From Drechmeria coniospora (taxonomy: Eukaryota; Ascomycota; Sordariomycetes; Hypocreales; Ophiocordycipitaceae): a DNA stretch of 64,000 nt. Shown one piece after another: positions 12,298-22,681 of the stretch. The first letter of the stretch is position 1, and each line of letters begins with the position of its first letter. The stretch spans positions 1,054,001 through 1,118,000 of the forward strand of contig NC_054391.1 in NCBI RefSeq assembly GCF_001625195.1, in the 5' to 3' direction. The position numbers were made by a program, and so were the translations under genes. A model generated the notes under the pieces. It was not told the DNA's origin, did not search any database, and worked only from the letters and a program-made list of their open reading frames with translations.

Positions 12298-14481
12298 ATG
12301 GCACCTGCGTCTCACCCGCTCCTGCGTCGGCTCTTGGTCCCTGGCGCCGCCGTTTTGACGGGGGCGACCTTGCTGGCGTACACGTACAGGCCCCGTAACA
12401 TCCCCGGATCGTCCTCGGCCGCCGTCCATCCGCCGACCTACGGCCCGGATGGCTCCTTCACCATGCCCAAGTTCCCGCGCGTCAAGAGCCGTCTGGAGCA
12501 GCTCCGGGATCTCTGCCAGAGCGCCGACTCGCACGCCGGAGTTGAATATGACATGCTCGTCATCGGCGGCGGCGCCACCGGAGCGGGCGTCGCCCTGGAT
12601 GCGGCGACGCGCGGCCTCCGCGTCGCCCTCGTCGAGCGCGATGACTTCAGCAGCGGCACAAGCAGCAAGAGCACCAAGCTCGTCCACGGCGGTGTTCGTT
12701 ATCTGGAAAAGGCCGTTTGGAACCTTGATTACAACCAGTATCAGCTCGTCCGAGAGGCCCTAAAGGAGCGCAAGTACTTCCTCCAGACGGCACCGCATCT
12801 CAGCATGTGGCTGCCCATCATGTTGCCCCTCGACACGTGGTGGAAGGTGCCCTACTACTGGGCCGGAACCAAGTTTTATGACGCCCTTGCCGGCAGCGAG
12901 GCCATCGAGAGCTCCTACTTTCTGACCCGCAGCAAGGCCCTCGAGGCTTTCCCCATGCTCAAGCAGAAGGGCCTCGTCGGCGCTCTCGTCTACTACGACG
13001 GTGCGCACAACGACTCGCGCATGAATGTGTCGCTCGCCATGACCGCTGCGCTCTACGGTGCCACCGTCGTCAACCACGTCGAGGTCACCGGTCTCCTCAA
13101 GGATCACCGTGGCCGTCTCTGCGGGGCCACCGTCAGCGACCTCGTCGCCGCGAGGGATGGTCAGCATTCCCGAGACCAGGTGCCCATGACGGTCCGAGCC
13201 AAGTGCGTCGTCAACTGCACCGGACCCTTTACCGATTCGATCCGAAAGATGGACGACGGAGAGTGCCAGGACATTGTCGCGCCCTCGTCCGGCGTCCACA
13301 TCATCCTGCCCGGCTATTTCAGCCCTGCCAACATGGGCCTCATCGACCCTTGCACCTCCGACGGCCGCGTCATCTTCTTCCTACCCTGGCAGGGGAACAC
13401 CATCGCCGGCACGACCGACTCGCCGACGTCCATCACGGCCAACCCGAGGCCGGACGAGGAGTCCATTCGGTGGATCCTCGGCGAGGTGAGCCGGTACCTG
13501 TCCCCCGACATCAATGTTCGTCGCGGAGAAGTCTTGGCCGCCTGGTCCGGGATACGGCCGTTGGTGAAGGACCCCAAGGCCAGGAACACGGAGTCGCTTG
13601 TCCGCAATCACCTCGTGCACGTCTCTCCGTCGGGTCTGCTGACGTGTGCCGGCGGAAAGTGGACGACGTACCGTCAGATGGCCGAGGAGTGCGTCGACGC
13701 TGCCGTGAAGGAGTTTGACCTCAATCCAAGGTCGCTGCCGGACGCTCCTCGCGTCGGCGGCAGCGACGTGACAGACGAGGACGATGACGATGACGATGGA
13801 GCCATGCTAGATGGATCCTGCCAAACGCACAAAGTCCGGCTCGTCGGCGCCCACGGCTTCAGCAAGACCCTTTTCATATCCGTCATACAGCATTTCGGCC
13901 TCGAGACGGAGGTGGCCAAGCACCTGACGGAAAGTTACGGTGACCGCGCATGGGCCGTGGCGGAATTGTGCAGACCGACGAACAAGCGGTTTCCCGCTCG
14001 CGGTGAGCGCATCAGCCAGCTCTACCCCTTTGTCGATGGCGAGGTCCGGTACGCCGTCCGGCACGAGTATGCCCAGACGGCCGTCGACGTCCTCGCAAGG
14101 CGAACACGGCTGGCGTTCCTGAATGCCCAGGCTGCTCTCGAGGCACTGCCCAAGATTATCGACATCATGGCGAATGAGCTCAAGTGGGATCATCGGCGGA
14201 GGAAGGTAGAGTGGGATGAGAGTACGTCGTTTCCATCCTTCCACCCGTCCATCCATCATCCATCCTAGTCGACGGGTCGTGCGGTGAAAGACGGCCCAGT
14301 GCGCCTCGCTAATCTTCTTTTCTACACCCGTACTCTAGCCGTCGCTTTCCTCGCCTCCATGGGATTGCCCCACCCGATGCTCACAGCGACGAGGAAGCAA
14401 GTAGAGCAAGGGAAACTAGACTTTGTTGACTCTCTCGAGTGGAACCTGTACTCGCGACATGACAGACCCGTCGATGACTAG
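12298..14481 (+). CDS. GUT2: Mitochondrial FAD-dependent glycerol-3-phosphate dehydrogenase
   Basis: Exons 12298-14221 and 14339-14481 encode 688 aa. The enzyme oxidises glycerol 3-phosphate to dihydroxyacetone phosphate at the outer face of the inner mitochondrial membrane and passes electrons to ubiquinone. The sequence shows a presequence and hydrophobic segment (about residues 14-28), the FAD motif VIGGGATGAGVALDAATRG (from about residue 88), STKLVHGGVRYLE, and C-terminal FPARGERISQLYPFVDGE. The 117-nt intron removes a frame that would end in a histidine-rich tail and restores VEWDETVAFLASMGLP, the normal family ending. An Asp-rich insert (DEDDDDDDGAM, about residues 489-502) lies between the FAD and C-terminal domains. 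Base composition is GC-rich as in the neighbouring genes. Confidence 0.95.
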
Positions 14482-15687
14482 ACATTTTTTTCGTTGATTC
14501 ATTGTACATTTTGGATATGCCGATGGTGTTTTGTATCCTGGCGCAAGCCCGTCTTTCGTTGCGGCACATCGACACCCTTGATACTCCTTGCTTTTCTTGC
14601 CGTTTTGTTCACTTGATGAATCAGGGCAAACGGATATGAGGTAAGGAGTGCGGAGCACGAAGAGGCAGCCGTATGGATGCGGATTGTACATGGTGTTCCG
14701 CAGTGTATTGCTGGCAATGAGGCCTGGTTGGCTATGGTATGCAGACAAAGAGCACATGTAGTAATTTTGAACCCTTAAATTGATGATGCAGAGACTCGGT
14801 GACTCGAGTCCCTGGAAATGCTATATAAAACAGTGAATGGGTGCAGAACGAACAATGTGCACCTGTCAGATCTCCTCAAAACATACATGTATACTATGTC
14901 GAAAAAAAAACCGCCGGCAATGCCATCGTATAGTTTTTAATATCCCGCCTATGCAGCTGTTGCCATCATCACGAACTTGGGGAGGGCACGACGTGGAGCT
15001 ACCCTCGACCAATTCGGAACACACAAGTCTTGTCTTGACAGAAAAAGACGTCCAAACTCCGCGCTCTTGCAAATGCACTCGTCATCTTCATGGCCAGGAA
15101 CAAATCTCCGATACAAGTCGTCAGCCGGATCCACTCGTATGGCCGTCTGTCGGGACAGAGGCGACCGAACAATCGGCCGGCCCACGCACCAACTCGACCT
15201 TTCTGGACTGCGTCCCGACGATCTCCCTTGCGTTGCTGCGCTTGCCGCAATGGTCATGTTTTTTATTTCTTTGCATCTCCCACTTGGTCGACAGATCTTT
15301 CAATACGACTCGGTTGTAGTGCGTGGCTCGCTTCGTCGTTCAAGAGCCTGAGTGCCGGATACGCCGAGTTCTTGTTTCGTTTGCATCAATGCCACCGAGA
15401 TTCGCAATGCCAACCCCCGCACGAGCCACGTCGACAACGGCTGCAGGGGATGGATGACAAGGATACGCGGGACGTCGGCGGCGAGGAACGGGCAGCTCTG
15501 GCTTCGTTCTGGAGAGCGAATCGCAGAGCCGATGCAGTCGTCCACGCTTGTGGTCCCGCGGCTTGGGACAAAGCTTGGGGCAGACCAACTCCTCGGCAGA
15601 TGCCCGCCTCCCAATCGTGGCAGCACAACGGACGACCAGGTCTAGGGCGAGACAGCATGGCGGTGGAATGAGCAGGGCCAGTGGCGT
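14482..15687. other. Convergent intergenic region between GUT2 and the RGS gene
   Basis: A 1.2-kb spacer holding the 3' flanks of both genes. Frames at 15090-15671 on either strand are open for 100-190 codons but have no domain or plausible protein composition; they probably lie in the RGS 3' untranslated region. No repeat was seen. Confidence 0.5.
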
Positions 15688-16692
15688 TCAGCTGGCATTG
15701 CTACTGCTATGGCTGGTTTCCGGAAAGGATGGGTCGTAGTCTGTGCTCGACGAGGTTGGAGTGGAGCGGCGGCTTGAGCTCTTACGCGTGAAGCCCAGTT
15801 TGGCCCCGACCTTTTTCCAGCCTTTGCTATGGGCGGCCACTGCGCGGTGGAAGCCGCCGGGGGAGTGGAAGGCGTAGTCGGAGGTCGGGGGCGTCGTCGG
15901 GGGCGTCATGGGCTCCAGGAGGGGGGGCGAGTTGCCGTCGCTGTCGTCGGTGAGGCCCTCGATGTCGATCGGATGGGACGAGGGTAAGGATTGGGTCGGC
16001 ACATGACGACGACCATGGTCCCGGCCACCGCTGCTTCGGGACCGACGGTGGAGCAAACGGGCCTGCTCGTCGGAAACGGCCAGCTGTTGAGGGCCGACGG
16101 CTTGCAGAAAGGGGACGAGGAGCGAGTCGTTCATGAGCTCGTAGATGATGCGGCCGGCGTCCTCGAGCTCCGACGGATGGGGCGGGGAGAGGGCGTAGGG
16201 GATGCCGAGGAGACGATCCCGGACGGGAGAGGGAATGTTGACCTCGCGGGGCGCGCAGGGGACGATGTAGACCTGCATCAGCTTCTCCCACCAGCCGCAG
16301 ACGCGCTCGCTCTTCTCGCGCGAAGGCGGCTGCTCGGCTCCGAGCTGGTCATAGTAGGCGGCGTATCGTTGGGAGTCGAGGGTGAACTCCAGCGTCTCCA
16401 TGCAGTGGTTCTGGGAGAGGTAGGCCATGAAGGCGCTGAGGCTCCAGGGGGGCGGGGCAGTGTCGAGGAGGATGTCCTTGAGGGACGGCGGTTGGTTGGC
16501 CATGGCGTGTCGCCGGGGCGAGGAGCAGGGGGTTAATTCTATGGCGGGGCTCACGGATCGCGACGAGGGCACATCAATGTCGCAAAAGTCTTCGTCGTCG
16601 AAGGCGGAGGAGCATCGAGGTGACGGCGACGACTGCGGGGAGGTGGAAGGCTGGTAGGCTGAAGATGGGTACCGAGGCGTCGGGTTGAGCAT
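15688..16692 (-). CDS. RGS-domain regulator of G-protein signalling
   Basis: A single exon of 334 aa. After a Ser/Pro-rich head (residues 1-68), an RGS domain spans about 70-200. It begins PPSLKDILLDTAPPPWSLSA, continues through FMAYLSQNHCMETLEFTLD, CGWWEKLMQVYIVPCAP and REVNIPSPVRDRLL, and ends RIIYELMNDSLLVPFLQAV. RGS domains speed GTP hydrolysis by G-alpha subunits. The single N-terminal RGS domain, with no DEP or transmembrane region, resembles the small RgsA-type proteins of filamentous fungi; I infer this from architecture only. The tail is Ser/Pro/Thr-rich and disordered with a basic patch (HSKGWKKVGAKLGFTRKSSS). ATG 16692-16690 is the first in frame; the frame stays open upstream only through a GTG. 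Confidence 0.85.
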   Translation of the reverse strand: MLNPTPRYPSSAYQPSTSPQSSPSPRCSSAFDDEDFCDIDVPSSRSVSPAIELTPCSSPRRHAMANQPPSLKDILLDTAPPPWSLSAFMAYLSQNHCMETLEFTLDSQRYAAYYDQLGAEQPPSREKSERVCGWWEKLMQVYIVPCAPREVNIPSPVRDRLLGIPYALSPPHPSELEDAGRIIYELMNDSLLVPFLQAVGPQQLAVSDEQARLLHRRSRSSGGRDHGRRHVPTQSLPSSHPIDIEGLTDDSDGNSPPLLEPMTPPTTPPTSDYAFHSPGGFHRAVAAHSKGWKKVGAKLGFTRKSSSRRSTPTSSSTDYDPSFPETSHSSSNAS

Positions 16693-19196
16693 GTCTAGAC
16701 AGAACGAACGAACGACCTTGGGTCGCCCGCCAGACGTGCTCACGGGCGATCACCTGCGAGCACCGGCAGGTTTCGTCGTTTGACTGCGATGTCGTCGTCG
16801 GAGATGGGATGGCGGGAAGAAGGATGCGTGCTTGCTGGACGGGGGGGTCGTGTCCGTCGCGGCTGGCAACCGAAGCCGGCTCAGGGTCAGATGACACGAG
16901 GTGCGTTGCTGACCCGGACGACAACGTGCGGCGCACGAGGGCGAGGGTGGACTGGAATGCGAGGAGGGACGAGGAAGGCGATGGATCTCGCAGCCGAGGG
17001 AGGGTTCGTTGGGCGGTGGCTTGGAGAATTCGCTCTACCCGTCACTCGCTCGGCCAGTGCCAGATGACGGATCGGGGACGAAGAGGGCTCGAGGAAGGGG
17101 GTCGAGGAGGCGGTCGAGGAGGCGGTCGAGTCTCCGGGGCGATCGATCGACCGACCGACGGGGAGGATGCGGCAAGGTCGTCGACGGCGATGGTCCAACC
17201 GAGGGCGGGCTCGGGTCGACTTTTGTCAGACGGATCGGGTTCTCGCACGGCGGAGGGAGCGGTCGTGCAACGCCGACGAGCGGGAATCGAATCGAGGCGT
17301 CGAGGGTGCGAGCGAAGGAGCGAGGGTACGCGTGCACGAGCGAGGAAGCGGTGCGAGGAAGCGAACCGGCGACGCTGGGCGGTAGGGTCTGACGGCGGAC
17401 GGCGAGGATGTGTGCGTTGGACGAGAGCTGGAAGTTGGATGCGGTTTGGAGACCGTCTGGTGACCGTTTGGGGCGGGAAGGAGGGTTTTTGACAAACGGT
17501 CGACCAAGGATGCAACGAGTAAGTCGAGCGCACGAGTGTCATGGGTTGGCAAGCGTGCGGAAGGGAAGGGAAGTGGTGGCGGGCGGGAAGGGTTCGAAGA
17601 GAAGCAAGGTTGCCTCGAGAAAAGGGACTTGGGATGGAAGCGGAGGCGGCGGCGGCGGCGGGGGCCGGCAGTGGTGGTGCGTTACCACTTACGTACCAAG
17701 GTACCCAGTACACGGGGTACGTACACGGGGTACATGCGGGCGTGGGGGGAAGCAGCAGGCATCATCGCCGACGAACTCGTACCTGGGCATGTACAGGTAC
17801 AGCCTCGCTGGCACGGAAAACGGGTCACGGTGAACCTACCTCGCACACGACTAGTCTTGTGCTAAGCACGTACGGGGGTGACGATCGAGCGATAGGTATG
17901 AGACTACTAGGGACTAGGCGGTTAGCCGAGCATGCCAAGTACTCGTCGGCACGGGGTACTTGCAGTGCCATGTATATCCATGGTGGCCCCATGTACCGTA
18001 GCACCTGCCGATGTACATGTGTACATGCCAGTACAGGCACATGCGCCCATGCACTGCACAGGATGCATGTACAAGCAAGTACACCTGGACACCTCGACGA
18101 CTTGCGGGTACGGCTACAGGTACAACGTACAAGTACTTGTACGTGCATGTACATAAGTCAGTATGGTACCTAGTACGGAGTATGGTATGGTTGTACCCAT
18201 CGCGCGGAGTACACTTGTACTTGTACATCCATGCACAGGTACAGTACGGCGTAAATGATGCTGACGAGGCAGCTGTACTTGTAGGTCAGGAATGGGCGGC
18301 AGCAGGTAAGTACATGATCCAGTGGTTCTTCGCGAACGAGCATGAGGAACGAACGAGGGTGAGCACGTCATTTTCCTGCCGCTTGTTGGTCGGAACGGCT
18401 GACTGGGGAGAGCTGGACTGGCACACACGTACCACCAACGACTTGCAACGTGCCTTTGGCAGGTCCATCGAACGAGTCGTGACATGTTGGCGGTGCATGC
18501 CGCTCCATCTGAATCACCGTCGCAGTCGCAGCCAGAGAAAGGCGGCAGAAGGAGTGGAGCCTACAGGATCGCCGGGGCGCGTGGCCCGTCGACGTTGGCG
18601 TTCCAGTGCTTCCGATGTACATGTACTTGCTGGCTGTTCCGTACTGTACACGGGCGGCAGCACGTCGACGCACAAGTGCAAGTACTTGTCCGCCATGCAG
18701 TCCGTACGAGCAGGTCAACGCACACCCCTACGTCCCACCACAGCGTGGTCTTTTCATTAGCAAACGCTCTGGAGCAAGTGGTAAGTGCTGTCGGTACTGA
18801 ACAGGAACTGCACATGTCCGCGGACGCATGAAGCGGCCAGCACTCGAATGTTGGTGACGCTCGGCATCGCCATCATGGCATCATTTCCCATGCCACCCTG
18901 AAATCTCCTCGCCGCTGCCTACCGGCACTCTCCCGTATGGCCCGACTCTTCGTCCCGCCCGGCGGCGGGAGAGGACAAGGACAGGCGAGACAGGCCGCCG
19001 CCGACGACGACGGTGAAGAATTACCTGAAGGCCGGCTGGCCATCGGCATCAGTCGCTGCGACACGGCTGAACTTGGCGTACGCTTCCTGAAACTGCCCGT
19101 GTTCTTTGGTGTGTTCCGTGCTGCAGTACCCATACGCCTACAGTGCCTACCTGAACAAGTACACGTACTTGCGTACGAGTGCACACCAACCGGTCA

Positions 19197-19218
19197 GTAC
19201 ATGTACATGTACATGTAC
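19197..19218. repeat. ACATGT microsatellite
   Basis: GTACATGTACATGTACATGT-type run: a six-base self-complementary unit repeated about 3.5 times. It is one of several GTAC palindromic words in this spacer. Confidence 0.8.
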
Positions 19219-20724
19219 AGCTTCAATCCTTCTTGTGCATGCATGTACTTTAAGTGCCCTCCACAGAAGTAGGTACTCCGTACTCCGTACTACTATTTAC
19301 ATTAGGCACCTACATGTACTGTACTTGAGCTCCCTACATCACAGCGCTCCACTTGGGGATGATGGATACTTGGCCTTACGGACTCGCTGGCGGAGCCCTG
19401 GATGCCTTGTTGCATCCGCGGTCAACGGGGGGGAGGGGGGCACGCTAGAAGGACGCTAGAAGACGCCATTGTGGGCATCAAGTGAGCGATACGACGCATG
19501 TATACCAGTGGTGGTGAGTAATACATGTACAGTATTCACACCTGAACATGTACATGTACCACGGAGTGAGTAATACAGGTAGGGAGTACGGAGTACGGAG
19601 TACTGTCCTCGAACAAGGCGCTGTAGCTGCCCTTGCAGTCTTGTCGCATACTGAGCGCGACACCTACCGACAACAGTAGGCTTTTCAGATGCGAAGCACC
19701 GCTCTGCAAGTCTTTACTCACGACACCCAAGGCACCTACAAGGAGCACACGTCTCCCCAATACGGATGCATTGGCATGCATTTGCGACGCGAGCATGAGG
19801 TCTAAGCCACAGCAGCACTCCATGGCACTGCCATGTTTTCAAACTCGCCCGTGCGGAATAAGTAGGTCCTCGTTCTACAGTGCGTGTAACCCTAGGCATG
19901 ACTGGGTCCAGGCAGGCAAGTGAGTTACTTGCATGACCATCTCGATTGGCGGCCCGAGGGCATGCGCTCCTCGCTGTACTCGTCGTATTCAGTGGTACGT
20001 GCTTCATTCCTCCTCGAGAACTCGTGTTCGGACTGCCGAGGCGGTCATTACGAGTCGTCTCGCGTACAGGTACGACCATGCTGTCAGGTCACACATGCAA
20101 CATGATACATCGTACGGTCAATGTTCCGTCCTCGGACGACCGTAGTGCCGAGGCAGTGGTGCCCAGGTATATACTTCCTTGAGTAATACGCAGGTACAGA
20201 TACTAATTTGGGGTAATAATAATTGGACGACTACTTTACTTACGTACTCCGTACATGATACTCTATTGTACGGGGTAGTACTACTGAAGTACCCTACTCG
20301 CACACCTACAGTACATGTACTGTACTTGCGTACTTGCTGTAAGTACAAGAGCGATACGGAGTACGGAGTACAATTGCTCCATTCTCCTTGCTGGGTTTAG
20401 AACTTGCTTCCCTCCGCGCATGTACAAGTACATCTACACCGACTGATGGCAGTGGACTTGCACTTTGCCTGCACTGACATGCAAGTACTTGTACCATTCG
20501 CACATCAATCAGAACACACAAGTACATGTAGTAATGCGGAGTGATGCGGAGTGCTGCAAGTACACAGTGCTGCAAGTACTTACATGCACATGTACATGTG
20601 CGCATCTACTTATTCCCTGGCAACCCGTCAATCAATGTACAAGTACGGGGTACGCTTGCTAGCCTCAAACTCGCTCGCTCAATAGCCGTTTCCGGTCGGT
20701 GGGCACCAGGTTTTTTTCCACCTG

Positions 20725-20765
20725 CATGTCCTTGAGCTTGTACGGAGTACAAGCTCAAGGACATG
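20725..20765. repeat. 41-bp near-perfect palindrome
   Basis: Two 19-bp arms, CATGTCCTTGAGCTTGTAC at 20725-20743 and its exact reverse complement at 20747-20765, are separated by GGA. The centre is the recurring word GTACGGAGTAC. A transcript of either strand would fold into a 19-bp hairpin with a 3-nt loop. A run of seven T residues lies 8-14 bp upstream on the plus strand. Confidence 0.95.
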
Positions 20766-20769
20766 AGTA

Positions 20770-20893
20770 GGTACATCACTCCATTGGTACATAATTCCAT
20801 AGGTACATGCACTCCATAGGTACATGCACTCCATAGGTACATGCACTCCATAGTACACGCACTCCATAGTACATGCACTCCATAGGTACATGC
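20770..20893. repeat. 17-bp tandem array
   Basis: About seven copies of a 16-17 bp unit, consensus GGTACATGCACTCCATA, starting 5 bp after the palindrome. The middle three copies are identical; the outer ones carry substitutions or lack one G. On the minus strand the array reads as a meaningless peptide repeat, so it is not treated as coding. Confidence 0.9.
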
Positions 20894-21475
20894 GTACCTC
20901 GGAACGTTTTCTACATGTACAGTAATACTTGTACGCGCTTGCAAGTTCTTACTGTACTTACTTGTACATGTACTCACTCTCGAACAACCAAAGGTATCCT
21001 GTCGTGGAAAGAGAGGTTAGAGATCAAATGTCCATGCAGTACGGAGTACAGAGTACACCTTACACGACACCTCAGTTGCTCGTGCGGTTGCCCTCCCGCA
21101 TATTCTTGCCCTCCCTGGCCTCGTCTCACGATGAGCATCAATCCCCGCGGCTCGTTCCCTCCTGCGCTGTTCCTGTTCCCCATGACGACATTGCTCCTGC
21201 TGGCTGATCTGTCGGCTCAAAAGAGTGTTGGCCGGATAAACTCTCTCCCATTCCACCATTGTAGCCAAGCCCCATGCCCCGGCTCGTGCTAGTCGCGCTT
21301 TATTAATTGGAGCATGGAATTTGGGACATCTCACCGTGTGCCGCTGATGAAGGTGGCGGTATCAGACGGCGTAATCATAATGATGGTGAATGATGAACTA
21401 TAGCACCTCGGAAGAAAGCATACGAGTGGTGAAAAATTCAATGGTTCTCTTGGCCCTGAGACTGCTCCAGGGACT

Positions 21476-21725
21476 GCACCTACTGTGCACCACTGCACCA
21501 CTGCACCCCACCCACGTACCTAGTACACACTACAGTACGCCTACGCGACACCTAACACTTCACCTACACGCTGCACCTGCACACTGCAACTGCACACTGC
21601 ACCTGCACACTGCACCTGCATACTACACCTACCATAGTACCTATGCACACTGCACCTACAGTACTAGGTACACACTGCACCTACTTGTACGCACTGCCCC
21701 TACTGGCTGCACCTTAGTACCTAAG
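21476..21725. repeat. Degenerate CACTGCACCTGCA array
   Basis: Repeats of a roughly 12-bp unit (CACTGCACCTGCA). They are most regular at 21570-21630 and become degenerate on both sides, mixed with GTAC words. Confidence 0.75.
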
Positions 21726-22681
21726 GTACCTACCAGTAGGAACACAGAGACCAGACCTACATCTACTGTACTTGCAACGTTCATGGTGCACTCTGCCCCT
21801 GCAAGTACACAAACTGCCCTCAAGCAAGTACGCGTCCTACGCTGCACCTACGCAGTATTCACCGACATACATTAGTACTTACTGTCTAGTATGCCTTTTG
21901 TACTCTGTACAGGCTCTTATATTGAACACTGCACAATGTGTTGTATTATATTTGTATAGCTACGATGTTTGTGTTATAAATCATTGACCAGAACGAAGGT
22001 GCTTCACATGATCGCTACCCTAACAGTCTGTCGGCACCTTGACATCCGGTTACGAGGCTGTCACGGAATAGGGCACGTACGCGTAGGTACAGTAATACAC
22101 ATTGTCCCAACTCGTAATTGCACGCTCCCCTACCCAACTGCCCCTTGACGCTGCACCTATAATAAATGCTCCGTACACCTGCCCAAGCTCTGCCCCTACA
22201 AGCACGTACCGTTCGAGGAAAAGTGCGATCCGTCCTGTGCTGTGCATCGGCAACACGATACCGAACAGCCTCTGCCGTCATGTGCTTCACGAATGATTCA
22301 ACGCTTGCCAGGTACGGCCCGGTAGAGAAAGGGAGCTTCCCATCGGCGAGACGTGCGAGTGCCGAGTCACGGTCCAGTTCGGCTCAATGGGCAAGCATGT
22401 GCGAGAGATGCACGTCGAGTGAATGCTCGAAAAATCAACGAGGCCGGCGGTACGAGTACGTCCGTCTCGCTTGCGACATCGAGCGCAGAGCCCATGCTTT
22501 CCAGAATCGCTTCGTTATGCCAATCTCCATCTCCTTCCTCCCTCAAAGCACACCATCTTGGTCCGGCGCAGCGTCGTGCAATTGCTCTCCTGCCGGCGTC
22601 GTCGTGGCGCTTGCTCGCCCAAACGGCCGACTCCGCCGTTCGTTCAGAGCGCCGGAACGGCAAACACGCTTGATGCCCTGC

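Larger units (their letters stand above)
16693..22681. other. 6-kb gene-free repeat-rich stretch
   Basis: This is the longest stretch without a recognisable gene. 16693-17690 is GC- and purine-rich on the plus strand and may be the long 5' leader and promoter of the RGS gene; frames of 100-230 codons occur on both strands but look like composition artefacts. From 17690 to 21980 the sequence is packed with GTAC, TACATGTAC, TACGGAGTAC and AAGTACTT words, with the palindrome and tandem arrays listed separately. 22000-22681 is more ordinary and is the 3' flank of ULP1. No tRNA, transposon end or coding exon was found. A spliced non-coding transcript cannot be excluded. Confidence 0.5.

Noticed and set aside
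15090..15671. Possible small gene between GUT2 and the RGS gene
   Set aside because: Overlapping frames on both strands, high Arg/Ser/Trp content, no splice logic or domain. More likely 3' untranslated sequence.
16809..17713. Frames of 100-227 codons on both strands upstream of the RGS gene
   Set aside because: Arg/Gly/Ser-rich on one strand and Pro/Arg/Ser-rich on the other, as expected from GC-rich sequence. No motif, no consistent start.
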